Assembly: GCF_006704125.1 (NCBI RefSeq)
Contig: NZ_VIGH01000003.1
Location: 496,001-560,000, forward strand
Source: Rhodococcus spelaei
Lineage (GTDB): Bacteria; Actinomycetota; Actinomycetes; Mycobacteriales; Mycobacteriaceae
Length of the DNA stretch: 64,000 nucleotides
Reading direction: 5' to 3'
Part shown: one piece after another, positions 9,814 to 18,254 of the stretch
Position numbering within the stretch: the first letter of the stretch is position 1
Layout: every line of letters starts with the position of its first letter
Made by a program: the position numbers and the translations under genes
Notes under the pieces: generated by a model
The model's input: the letters and a program-made list of their open reading frames with translations, nothing else
The model's database searches: none
Told to the model about the DNA's origin: nothing

Positions 9814-11169
9814 ATGAGTGAACTTCAGTACCGCCTCCCGCAGACGCGGGCTCTCGTCACCGAGTTGCCCGGCCCGCGTTCGCAGGCGCTGACCGCACGG
9901 CGCAAGGCCGCGGTGGCGGCCGGGGTCGGGTCGAGCGTGCCCGTCTACGCCGCCGACGCGGACGGCGGCGTGGTCGTCGACGTGGACGGCAACTCCCTCG
10001 TCGACCTCGGTGCCGGCATTGCGGTGACCAGCGTCGGTGCCTCCAATCCCGCTGTCGCGCAGGCGGTTGCGGAGCAGGCGGCGCACTTCACCCACACCTG
10101 CTTCATGGTCACGCCGTACGAGAGCTACGTGCGGGTGGCCGAGGAGCTCGCCGCGCTGACCCCGGGCGACCACGAGAAGCGGTCGGTACTGTTCAACTCG
10201 GGCGCCGAGGCGGTGGAGAACGCGGTCAAGGTGGCCCGGCTGGCCACCGGTCGCGACGCCGTCGTCGCGTTCGACCACGCCTACCACGGCCGGACCAACC
10301 TGACGATGGCGCTGACCGCCAAGTCGATGCCGTACAAGGCGCATTTCGGCCCGTTCGCCCCGGAGATCTACCGGATGCCGATGTCGTATCCGTTCCGCGA
10401 CGAAGCCGGCCTCACCGGCGAGCAGGCGGCGCGCCGGGTGATCAGCCAGATCGAGAAGCAGCTCGGCGCCGACAGCGTGGCCGCGATCATCATCGAGCCG
10501 ATCCAGGGTGAGGGCGGATTCATCGTGCCCGCACGGGGATTCCTGCCGACCCTGGTCGGATGGGCACGCGAGCACGGCGTCGTGTTCATCGCGGACGAGG
10601 TGCAGACCGGCTTCGCCCGCACCGGCGCCTGGTTCGCCAGCGAGGACGAGGGCATCGTCCCGGACATCGTCACCATGGCCAAGGGCATCGCCGGCGGCAT
10701 GCCGCTGGCCGCCATCACCGGCCGGGCGGAACTGCTCGACGCGGTACACCCCGGTGGCCTCGGCGGCACCTACGGCGGCAACCCGGTCGCCTGCGCCGCC
10801 GCCCTCGCCGCGATCGACACCATGCGCGAGTTCGACCTGCCCGCCCGCGCCCGCCACATCGGCGACGTCGCCCTCGGTCGGCTGCGCGCACTGGCCGCCG
10901 ATCTCGACGTCATCGGCGACGTTCGCGGCCGCGGCGCCATGCTGGCCATGGAGTTCGTCAAGGCGGGCGGCACCGAACCGGACCCCGACATCACCAAGGC
11001 GATCGCGGCCAGGGCGCTCGAGCAGGGCGTCATCCTGCTCACCTGCGGCACCTACGGCAACGTGATTCGGCTGCTGCCGCCGCTGGTGATCGGCGACGAA
11101 CTCCTCGGCGACGCGCTCGACGTCGTCGAGGCCACCATCCGCACTCTGGCAGGGAGTACCCGTGGCTGA
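9814..11169 (+). CDS. gabT: 4-aminobutyrate (GABA) aminotransferase
   Basis: Class III PLP aminotransferase of 451 residues. It shows the family DEVQTGFARTG stretch, the PLP lysine in MAKGIAGGMPLAA (K290), and the GGTYGGNPVACAA phosphate-binding region typical of GabT. It transfers the amino group of GABA to 2-oxoglutarate, giving succinate semialdehyde and glutamate. The ATG at 9814 lies 51 bp after the preceding dehydrogenase and follows GAGGGAAGAA. Its stop overlaps the start of the copper amine oxidase gene by 8 bases, so the two are translationally coupled. The glutamate it generates could be oxidised by the NAD-GDH encoded upstream. Confidence 0.92.
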   Translation: MSELQYRLPQTRALVTELPGPRSQALTARRKAAVAAGVGSSVPVYAADADGGVVVDVDGNSLVDLGAGIAVTSVGASNPAVAQAVAEQAAHFTHTCFMVTPYESYVRVAEELAALTPGDHEKRSVLFNSGAEAVENAVKVARLATGRDAVVAFDHAYHGRTNLTMALTAKSMPYKAHFGPFAPEIYRMPMSYPFRDEAGLTGEQAARRVISQIEKQLGADSVAAIIIEPIQGEGGFIVPARGFLPTLVGWAREHGVVFIADEVQTGFARTGAWFASEDEGIVPDIVTMAKGIAGGMPLAAITGRAELLDAVHPGGLGGTYGGNPVACAAALAAIDTMREFDLPARARHIGDVALGRLRALAADLDVIGDVRGRGAMLAMEFVKAGGTEPDPDITKAIAARALEQGVILLTCGTYGNVIRLLPPLVIGDELLGDALDVVEATIRTLAGSTRG

Positions 11170-13141
11170 TACTTCGACGACGCCTCCGGCGCCGGCTACC
11201 TTCCACCCGCTCGACCCGCTCGTCGCCGCGGAGTTCACCAAGGTCGCGACCGTCCTGTCCCGCGAGCACGGGGTCGGCCCGGGCTGGCGGTACGCGTCGA
11301 TCGAGCTCGCCGAACCGAGCAAGGCCGCCGTCGCCGCGTTCGACGCCGACGGGGCGGTGCCGGACCGGCGCGCGCACGTGGTGTGTTTCGAGCGCGCCGA
11401 GAACAAGACGTACAAGGCGCTGGTCTCGCTGACCTCGGACTCGGTGGTGTCCTGGAAGCACATTCCCGGCGTGCAGGCGAACTTCACCGTCGACGAGTGG
11501 GAGGAGTGCGACGAGGTCCTGCGGGGCCACCCGGACGTCATTGCCGCGCTCGCCGAGCGGGGCATCACCGACATGTCGAAGGTGTTCATGGACACCTGGA
11601 CCTACGGCGACGCGGTGATCCCGGAGAAGTACAAGGGCCGCAGGCTCGGCTGGTCCGACACCTGGGTCAAGGCGGCCGACGGCGCGAACCCGTATGCGGG
11701 ACCGGTCAACGGCTTCCACTGCGTGATCGACGTCAACAGCATGGAGCTGCTCGAGATCGAGGACACCTTCCGTGTCGACCGTCCCGAGATCATGGGGGAG
11801 TACGTCCCGCGGCACATCCCCGAGCGGATCCGCAATGCCAGCACCCGGGAACCGTTGAAGCCGTTGGAGATCACCCAGCCCGACGGGCCGTCGTTCACGC
11901 TGGAGGGCAACAAGCTCGAGTGGCAGAACTGGTCGCTGCGGGTCGGGTTCAACTACCGCGAGGGCATGACTCTGCACGCGGTGTCCTACAACGACAACGG
12001 CCGTCGGCGCTCGATCGCGAACCGGCTGTCCTTCGCCGAGATGATCGTGCCCTACCGCGACCACTGCGACGACCACTACCGGCGCACCGCGTTCGACATC
12101 GGCGAGTGGGGCATCGGGTTCATGACCACCTCGCTCGAGCTGGGCTGCGACTGCCTCGGCGAGATCCGCTACCTGGACGCCACGCTGCACAACAGCAAGG
12201 GCGAGCCGTACACGATCAAGAACGCGATCTGCATCCACGAGGAGGACAACGCGGTCCTGTGGAAGCACGTGGACCACGACGGCGCCGAGGTGCGCCGGAT
12301 GCGGCGGCTGACGGTCTCGTTCCACGTCACCGTCGCCAACTACGAGTACCTCACGTACTGGCGCTTCTACCAGGACGGCAACATCGAATGTGAGGTCCGG
12401 GCAACGGGAATCATGGTGGTCAGCCACTTCGACGAGGGTGCCGCGCACCCGCACGGCACACTCGTCGACCGGCGCACCTACGCGCCGTACCACCAGCACT
12501 TCCTGGTCGCCCGGATGGACCTCGACGTGGACGGCACCGAGAACACCGTCTACGCCAGCGAGACCGAGATGGTCCCGATGGGTCCGGACAATCCCTACGG
12601 CCTCTCATTGCGTCAGATCAGCACTCCACTGCGCACCGAGGACGAGGGCAAACAGGACTTCGACTGGCAGACCCAGCGCGCCTGGAAGGTGGTCAACGAC
12701 AACACCACCAACGGACTGGGCACCGCGCCCGCGTACAAGCTGGTGCCCGGCGGGGCGATCCCGTCGATGTTCGACCCCGCCTCCCCGATCTTCCAGCGCA
12801 GTCAGGCGATCGGACACACCGTGTGGGTGACGCCCAACGCCGAGGACGAGCGCTGGCCCGCAGGCGAATTCGTCAACCAGAGCAGTGCCGACCACGGCCT
12901 TCCCGAGTGGACCAAGGCCAACCGCAACATCGAGAACACCGACGTGGTCGTGTGGTACGTCTTCGGCATCCACCACATCACCCGGCCCGAGGACTGGCCG
13001 GTGATGCCGGCGGACACGGTCAACTTCTGGCTCAAACCGGTCGGCTTCTTCGACCGCAACCCCTCGCTGGACGTCGCCCCGACTCCGACGAAGGCCTGTC
13101 ATGTATCCGATCCGTGTCACGCAAAGGACGATCATGAGTAA
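11162..13141 (+). CDS. Primary-amine oxidase (copper/topaquinone amine oxidase)
   Basis: The 659-residue protein is a copper amine oxidase. The cofactor tyrosine that becomes topaquinone lies in the consensus VANYEYLTY (Y394). Copper-ligand histidines are in the YHQHFLVARMDLDVDG stretch, a third histidine is expected downstream, and FGIHHITRPEDWPVMP is the familiar C-terminal block. Such enzymes oxidise primary amines to aldehyde, ammonia and hydrogen peroxide. No signal peptide is visible, so it is cytoplasmic, as in Arthrobacter. GTG start at 11162 with GGGAG just upstream, overlapping gabT by 8 bases. Position inside a GABA operon suggests putrescine or a related amine as substrate, but tyramine or phenethylamine cannot be excluded. 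Confidence 0.93.
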   Translation: MADTSTTPPAPATFHPLDPLVAAEFTKVATVLSREHGVGPGWRYASIELAEPSKAAVAAFDADGAVPDRRAHVVCFERAENKTYKALVSLTSDSVVSWKHIPGVQANFTVDEWEECDEVLRGHPDVIAALAERGITDMSKVFMDTWTYGDAVIPEKYKGRRLGWSDTWVKAADGANPYAGPVNGFHCVIDVNSMELLEIEDTFRVDRPEIMGEYVPRHIPERIRNASTREPLKPLEITQPDGPSFTLEGNKLEWQNWSLRVGFNYREGMTLHAVSYNDNGRRRSIANRLSFAEMIVPYRDHCDDHYRRTAFDIGEWGIGFMTTSLELGCDCLGEIRYLDATLHNSKGEPYTIKNAICIHEEDNAVLWKHVDHDGAEVRRMRRLTVSFHVTVANYEYLTYWRFYQDGNIECEVRATGIMVVSHFDEGAAHPHGTLVDRRTYAPYHQHFLVARMDLDVDGTENTVYASETEMVPMGPDNPYGLSLRQISTPLRTEDEGKQDFDWQTQRAWKVVNDNTTNGLGTAPAYKLVPGGAIPSMFDPASPIFQRSQAIGHTVWVTPNAEDERWPAGEFVNQSSADHGLPEWTKANRNIENTDVVVWYVFGIHHITRPEDWPVMPADTVNFWLKPVGFFDRNPSLDVAPTPTKACHVSDPCHAKDDHE

Positions 13142-14591
13142 CTTCGACGAACTCCTCGCCACAGTGCCGACCGGGCTGTGGATCGACGGCGGGCCGGTCG
13201 ACCCGATCGACGGCGGCACCTTCGCCGTGCTCAACCCCGCGACCGGCGAGAAGCTGGCCGACGTCGCGGACGCGACCGGCAAGGACGCGCTCCGCGCGCT
13301 GGACTCGGCATGCCGGGTCCAGCAGGAGTGGGCTGCGACCGCGCCGCGCAAGCGTTCGGACATCCTGCGCGCGGCATGGGAACTCGCCACCGCGCGGGCC
13401 GAGGACCTGGCACTGCTGATGACCCTGGAGATGGGCAAGGCGCTGGCGGAGAGCCGCGGCGAGGTGGCCTACGGCGCCGAGTTCCTGCGTTGGTTCAGCG
13501 AGGAGGCGGTGCGGATCCAGGGTCGGTACGCGACGGCGCCCTCCGGCAACGGCCGGATCCTGGTGACCAAGGCGCCGGTCGGGCCCTGCCTGGCAATCAC
13601 GCCGTGGAACTTCCCACTGGCCATGGGCACCAGGAAGATCGGGCCCGCGCTCGCCGCGGGCTGCACGATGATCGTCAAGCCGGCGGAGGACACCCCGCTG
13701 ACGATGCTGCTGCTCGCCGAGATCTTCGCGGAGGCCGGGCTGCCGGCCGGGGTGCTCTCGGTGCTGCCCGCGTCGGACGCCGCCTCGGTGACGGCGCCGC
13801 TGCTCGCCGATCCGCGGTTGCGCAAGGTCACCTTCACCGGATCGACCCGCGTCGGCAAACTCCTGATCGAACAGTCTGCCCAGCAGGTGCTGCGCACGTC
13901 GATGGAGCTCGGTGGCAACGCGCCGTTCGTGGTGTTCGACGATGCCGACGTCGACGCCGCGGTGGACGGCGCGATGGCCGCGAAGATGCGCAACGGCGGC
14001 GAGGCCTGCACCGCGGCCAACCGGTTGATCGTGGCGAATTCGGTGCGTGAGGAGTTCACCGCGAAGCTCACCGAGCGGATCGCCGCGATGACCGTGGGCG
14101 CCGGCTACGAGGACGGCACCCAGATCGGTCCGCTGATCAACGAACGTCAGCGGGGCAGCGTCGCCGCGCTGGTGGACGATGCGATCGCGGCGGGAGCGCG
14201 GGTGCGGACCGGGGGCGGCGTCGTGGACGGGCCGGGCTACTTCTACCAGCCGACCGTCCTCGACAATGTGCCCGCGGACTCGCGGATCGTCGCCGAGGAG
14301 ATCTTCGGACCGGTCGCCGCGATCACCGGCTTCGACACCGAGGACGAGGCGATCGCCGCCGCGAACGGCACCGAGTTCGGCCTGGCCGCCTACATCTACA
14401 CGCAGAGTCTGGACCGGGCGATGCGGGTGTCGCAGGCTCTCGAGTCCGGGATGGTCGGGGTGAACCGCGGTGTGATCTCGGACCCGGCCGCCCCGTTCGG
14501 CGGCGTCAAGCAGTCCGGCCTCGGCAGTGAGGGCGGCACCGAGGGCATCGAGGAGTACCTCGAGACCAAGTACGTGGCACTGACCCTGTAG
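13134..14591 (+). CDS. gabD: Succinate-semialdehyde dehydrogenase
   Basis: Aldehyde dehydrogenase of 485 residues with the base glutamate in SMELGGNAP (E258) and the nucleophile in NGGEACTAANR (C292). The C-terminus, MVGVNRGVISDPAAPFGGVKQSG, matches succinate-semialdehyde dehydrogenases, where the arginine contacts the carboxylate. It would complete the GABA shunt by making succinate. The ATG at 13134 follows AAAGGACG and overlaps the amine oxidase stop by 8 bases (ATGAGTAA). A longer in-frame start at 13101 inside the amine oxidase gene is unnecessary. Preference for NADP or NAD is not readable from sequence alone. Confidence 0.9.
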   Translation: MSNFDELLATVPTGLWIDGGPVDPIDGGTFAVLNPATGEKLADVADATGKDALRALDSACRVQQEWAATAPRKRSDILRAAWELATARAEDLALLMTLEMGKALAESRGEVAYGAEFLRWFSEEAVRIQGRYATAPSGNGRILVTKAPVGPCLAITPWNFPLAMGTRKIGPALAAGCTMIVKPAEDTPLTMLLLAEIFAEAGLPAGVLSVLPASDAASVTAPLLADPRLRKVTFTGSTRVGKLLIEQSAQQVLRTSMELGGNAPFVVFDDADVDAAVDGAMAAKMRNGGEACTAANRLIVANSVREEFTAKLTERIAAMTVGAGYEDGTQIGPLINERQRGSVAALVDDAIAAGARVRTGGGVVDGPGYFYQPTVLDNVPADSRIVAEEIFGPVAAITGFDTEDEAIAAANGTEFGLAAYIYTQSLDRAMRVSQALESGMVGVNRGVISDPAAPFGGVKQSGLGSEGGTEGIEEYLETKYVALTL

Positions 14592-14641
14592 TTGTCCGAT
14601 CGGGACCACTTCGCCCCTACGCTCAACGAAGGTTGGCCGAC

Positions 14642-15526
14642 ATGCGTTTGGTAGTTGGTTATCTCGCGACCCCCAGTGGTGCCGACGGTCTCGCGCTCGC
14701 AGTCCTGCTCGCCCGCAGCCTCGGCGCCGAGATCGACATCTGCCTCGTCCTCCCGCCGGAGGAGCCCGTGGGTGTGCGGATTCCGACCGAGTCCGCGTAC
14801 GAGGACCTGCTCGCCGATCAGGCAGTGGAATGGCTGATCGAGGCCCGCGCCACGGTCCCGGACGATGTGGTGGCACGTACGCATCTGCGGTACCACGAGT
14901 CCTTCGCGCAGGGCCTGCTCGACGCTGCCCGCGAACTGGACGCCTCGTTGATCGTCATCGGGGCGGCGGGGGACGGGCTGCTCGGCCGGCACTCGATCGG
15001 GTCGGTCACCGGTGAACTCCTGCACTGCGCCCACCTGCCGATGGCTTTGGCGCCGAGGGGGATGCGGCACTCGGCCGCGAAGCGGATCGGTCAGGTGACC
15101 TGTGCACTCGGTACCCGGCCGGGCGCCGAGGTGCTGCTGCAGGAGGCGGTGCGGGTCACCGAGTTGACCCAGGCACCGCTCCGGTTGGTGTCGCTGGTGC
15201 CGCTGGACGCGTCCACGCGTCGGCGGTCCGACACCCAGGCCGCGGCGCGTGAACGCAGCCTCGCGCACGCGGGCGCGGTGCTCGAGTCCGCGAAGTCCGC
15301 TCTGCCGGAGGGTATCTCCGTGGAGTCGCAGGTTGCGGACGGGACCACCGTCGAGTCCGCGGTGAGCAAGCTGGAATGGGTGGACGGCGACGTGATGATG
15401 GTCGGCTCGAGCCGGCTCGCGCGCCCGCGTCACCTCTTCCTCGGTTCGACGGCGGCCAAGATGCTTCGCGTTGTTCCGGTCCCCATGATCGTAGTTCCGA
15501 AAGAGGAGTTCTCCGACAATGACTGA
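14642..15526 (+). CDS. Tandem-domain universal stress protein
   Basis: The 294-residue protein contains two universal stress protein folds, residues about 1-145 and 150-294. The first has IVIGAAGDGLLGRHSIGSV and the second VMMVGSSRLARPRHLFLGS, both resembling the ATP-binding G-2x-G-9x-G(S/T) loop. Such proteins bind ATP and are stress-linked, with no general biochemical function. ATG at 14642 follows GAAGG at 14628-14632; a TTG nine bases earlier would be too close to it. Its end overlaps the permease start by 8 bases, so it is probably a partner or regulator of that transporter, as seen elsewhere for APC-linked USP genes. Confidence 0.85.
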   Translation: MRLVVGYLATPSGADGLALAVLLARSLGAEIDICLVLPPEEPVGVRIPTESAYEDLLADQAVEWLIEARATVPDDVVARTHLRYHESFAQGLLDAARELDASLIVIGAAGDGLLGRHSIGSVTGELLHCAHLPMALAPRGMRHSAAKRIGQVTCALGTRPGAEVLLQEAVRVTELTQAPLRLVSLVPLDASTRRRSDTQAAARERSLAHAGAVLESAKSALPEGISVESQVADGTTVESAVSKLEWVDGDVMMVGSSRLARPRHLFLGSTAAKMLRVVPVPMIVVPKEEFSDND

Positions 15527-17075
15527 CGACGCGGAACGCGCAGCGACCGGCGGCCTCATCTCGAAGGGGCTCGCGACAGGCAAGGTCGGCACCCTCTCGG
15601 GCGCGATCATCGGGATCTCCTGTGTGGCACCCGGTTACACACTCACCGCCAGCATCGGCCTGATCGTGGCCGCGGTGGGACTGAAGATGCCCGCGATCTT
15701 CATCGCGGGATTCATCCCGATGTTCCTCACCGCCTACGCGTACCGGGAGCTCAATTCCGAGTCACCCGACTGTGGGGCGTCCTTCACCTGGTCCACCAAG
15801 GCATTCGGGCCGTATGTCGGCTGGATGTGCGGGTGGGGGATGGTGATGGCGACCATCATCGTGCTGTCCAACCTGGCCGCGATCGCGGTGCAGTTCTTCT
15901 ACCTGTTCCTGGCCCGGGTGTTCGACACTCCGTCGATCGCCGACCTCGCCGGGAACAAGGCGGTCAACATCGTCACCACACTGGCCTTCCTTGCGATAGC
16001 CACGTGGATCTCGGGCCGCGGTATCACCACCAGTGAGCGGATTCAGTTCGTCCTCGTCGGATTCCAGATGGTGGTGCTGCTCGCCTTCGTGATCACCGCC
16101 TTCGTGCACGTGGCGAACGGATCCGCGCCGGCGAACCTCAGCTTCAGCCTGTCGTGGTTCAACCCGTTCAGCGGTCTCGCCATCGGCGCCTTCGTGGTGG
16201 GTCTGACCGGGTCGATCTTCGCGTTCTGGGGCTGGGACACCTGTCTGACGCTGGGGGAGGAGGCCAAGGATCCCAAGAAGACTCCGGGCCGGGCGGGCCT
16301 GCTGTGCGTGGTGTCGATCCTGATCACCTACCTGCTCGTCGCGGTCGCGGTGATGATGTACGCGGGTGTCGGGGAGGACGGCCTCGGCCTCGGCAACCCC
16401 GACAACTCGGAGAACGTGTTCGGTGCGCTGGCCGAGCCGGTGCTGGGCCACTGGGCGGGGCTGCTGCTCTTCCTCGCCGTGCTGGCGTCGTCGGCGGCGA
16501 GCCTGCAGACGACGTTCCTGCCCGCCGCGCGCACCATGCTGGCGATGGGTGCGTACCGCGCGTTCCCGAAGAAGCTCGCCGAGGTGAATCCGCGATTCCT
16601 GGTCCCGACCTACGCGACGGTGGTGGCCGGCGTGGTCACCGGGGTGTTCTACACGGTCGTCACGCTGCTCTCGGAGCGGACGTTGCTCGACACCATCGCC
16701 GCGCTCGGCATCATGATCTGCTGGTACTACGGCATCACGGCCTTCGCCTGCGTCTGGTACTTCCGTCGCGAGTTGTTCACCAGTGCACGCAATGTCGTGT
16801 TCAAGTTCTTGTTCCCACTCCTCGGTGGACTCATGCTGGCCGCGGTGTTCGTCATCTCGATCGGTGAGTCCATGAATCCGGACAACGGCAGTGGTGCGTC
16901 CATCGGCGGCATCGGGCTGGTGTTCTTCATGGGCTTCGGCGTGCTACTGCTCGGTGCGGTGCTGATGATCGTGATGCGGATCAGGCAGCCGGACTTCTTC
17001 CTCGGCCGGACCCTGACCCGGGACACCCCGGCGCTCGCCGGCGAGGAAGACGTCGCCGCCGTGACGCGCGGTTGA
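15519..17075 (+). CDS. APC-family amino acid/polyamine permease
   Basis: The 518-residue integral membrane protein has about twelve hydrophobic segments and the APC N-terminal pattern SGAIIGISCVAPGYTLTASIG. The first helix is followed by PCGASFTW-like SPDCGASFTWSTKAFGP, the usual second signature of this transporter superfamily. It sits at the end of the amine/GABA operon and is likely the importer of GABA, putrescine or another amine substrate. GAGGAG precedes the ATG at 15519, which lies inside the end of the USP gene. Transporter class is firm; the substrate is inferred only from the catabolic genes before it. Confidence 0.88.
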   Translation: MTDDAERAATGGLISKGLATGKVGTLSGAIIGISCVAPGYTLTASIGLIVAAVGLKMPAIFIAGFIPMFLTAYAYRELNSESPDCGASFTWSTKAFGPYVGWMCGWGMVMATIIVLSNLAAIAVQFFYLFLARVFDTPSIADLAGNKAVNIVTTLAFLAIATWISGRGITTSERIQFVLVGFQMVVLLAFVITAFVHVANGSAPANLSFSLSWFNPFSGLAIGAFVVGLTGSIFAFWGWDTCLTLGEEAKDPKKTPGRAGLLCVVSILITYLLVAVAVMMYAGVGEDGLGLGNPDNSENVFGALAEPVLGHWAGLLLFLAVLASSAASLQTTFLPAARTMLAMGAYRAFPKKLAEVNPRFLVPTYATVVAGVVTGVFYTVVTLLSERTLLDTIAALGIMICWYYGITAFACVWYFRRELFTSARNVVFKFLFPLLGGLMLAAVFVISIGESMNPDNGSGASIGGIGLVFFMGFGVLLLGAVLMIVMRIRQPDFFLGRTLTRDTPALAGEEDVAAVTRG

Positions 17076-17079
17076 GCGG

Positions 17080-17535
17080 ATGGCGGAGCTCGCAGGTCGG
17101 GTGGCCGCGGCGACCAGTGGCGTTGCGGCGGGCGCGCACCTGGTGCTGGCGGTGTTGCTGCTCGGTCAGTCCCTTGTGACGGCAACGGTTCTCGGGGTGA
17201 TGGCCGGCTGGTGCCTGAACTGTGCCGGGCATCTCTGGCGGACGCCGACAGTGCGCGCGTGGACGGTCGCGGCGGCCGGCGGCGCGGCGATGCTCGCCGT
17301 GCACGTCGGTCTGATGGCCGTCATGCCGTTGTTGGGGAACGGCACGTCGATGCATCATCACGGCGGATCCGGGATGGTCGACGCCCCGAGCGCCGTGGCC
17401 GATCAGCGGGTCGACCTCGGTGGGCTGATGACCATGTCGATGGTCGCCGTCCTGGTCGCGGAGGCGCTCCTCTTCGCGGGTGCAGCGGCTACGGCGGTCG
17501 GGCGCCGCGAAGGTCAGCTCGACGGTTCCGTCTAG
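17080..17535 (+). CDS. Small four-helix membrane protein of unknown function
   Basis: The 151-residue protein is almost entirely hydrophobic, with about four predicted helices (roughly residues 10-30, 35-50, 60-82 and 118-138). The loop between helices 3 and 4 contains GNGTSMHHHGGSGM, a His/Met-rich stretch that could bind a metal such as copper, which would be apt in an operon making a copper amine oxidase; this is speculation. The start is only 4 bp after the permease stop, so it belongs to that operon. I do not recognise a family. Its TAG overlaps the convergent tetR stop in the shared bases CTAG. Confidence 0.6.
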   Translation: MAELAGRVAAATSGVAAGAHLVLAVLLLGQSLVTATVLGVMAGWCLNCAGHLWRTPTVRAWTVAAAGGAAMLAVHVGLMAVMPLLGNGTSMHHHGGSGMVDAPSAVADQRVDLGGLMTMSMVAVLVAEALLFAGAAATAVGRREGQLDGSV

Positions 17536-18137
17536 ACCGAGTCGCCCTCGTCCGGGAGTCCGGGGGACCGAGCAGGCATGCGGCCCAGTAGCCGGTCGAC
17601 CACCTGCCGGTGCAGTTCGGGATCGGGCTGCGGCAGGCCCATCAGGGCGGCGAGGTAGATGCCGTCGCCCGCGAGCCGGACGATCTCGGCCTGGACCGGG
17701 TCGTCGAACTCGGCGCGCAGGCCGTCGTCCCACGTCCGCATCATCTCGATGACCGCCTGCTGCACCTCGCCCTGCTGACCGTCGACCGACCGCAAGGCGG
17801 CGATGGTGGATTGGAACAGGGCGAGCTCGTTGGTCGTGCCGACGTTCATCGTCTGCAGGTACCACTCGGCGACCGAGGTTCCCGCCTCCTGGAGTTGCTG
17901 ATCGGAGCGTTCGCCGAGTCGGCGGACCATCCCGGCGAGCAGTGCGTCCTTGCTGCGGAAGTGGTAGAGCAGGCCGCCCTTGGAGACGCCGGCTTCCGCG
18001 GCCACCGATTCGAGGGTGACCTGGGAGAGTCCGCGCCCGAGCAGAAGTCGCTCGAGGGCGTCGAGGATCCGGTCGCGGGTACTTGCCGCGGGAGGCTCGG
18101 TCGCAACGGGGCTCCTGTCACGGCTTGTGTCTGTCAC
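17532..18137 (-). CDS. TetR-family regulator of the adjacent MFS exporter
   Basis: The 201-residue protein has an N-terminal TetR helix-turn-helix, LLLGRGLSQVTLESVAAEAGVSKGGLLYHFRSK, followed by a helical ligand-binding domain with a tetracyclin-repressor-like C-terminus. The start I choose is the GTG at 18137 (MTDTSRDRS); no good ribosome site is visible. Further upstream in-frame codons would run through the operator repeats, which argues against them. It is divergent from an MFS drug-exporter gene, with two copies of a 21-bp repeat between them. The standard interpretation is local repression relieved by an exported compound. Confidence 0.82.
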   Translation of the reverse strand: MTDTSRDRSPVATEPPAASTRDRILDALERLLLGRGLSQVTLESVAAEAGVSKGGLLYHFRSKDALLAGMVRRLGERSDQQLQEAGTSVAEWYLQTMNVGTTNELALFQSTIAALRSVDGQQGEVQQAVIEMMRTWDDGLRAEFDDPVQAEIVRLAGDGIYLAALMGLPQPDPELHRQVVDRLLGRMPARSPGLPDEGDSV

Positions 18138-18143
18138 AGAAAT

Positions 18144-18164
18144 CACTGTACCGGCTGGACGGTT
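18144..18164. promoter_or_regulatory. TetR operator-like repeat, copy 1
   Basis: A 21-base sequence, CACTGTACCGGCTGGACGGTT, is repeated exactly at 18185-18205, 41 bp later. Its core ACCG-N6-CGGT is an imperfect palindrome of the kind TetR-family repressors bind. This copy lies 7 bp upstream of the tetR start. Between the copies, GGTTAACTGTTAACC at 18161-18175 is a further inverted repeat around a central T. Confidence 0.6.
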
Positions 18165-18184
18165 AACTGTTAACCTGGTCGGGG

Positions 18185-18205
18185 CACTGTACCGGCTGGA
18201 CGGTT
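18185..18205. promoter_or_regulatory. TetR operator-like repeat, copy 2
   Basis: Exact second copy of the 21-base repeat found at 18144-18164. It lies 49 bp before the GTG of the MFS exporter gene, in a position to block its promoter. Two identical sites four helical turns apart suggest cooperative or looped binding controlling both divergent genes. Confidence 0.6.
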
Positions 18206-18254
18206 CAGTAGGCCGCATTGACTGAATTCATGCTTCGACCACTTGGGGGAGACC

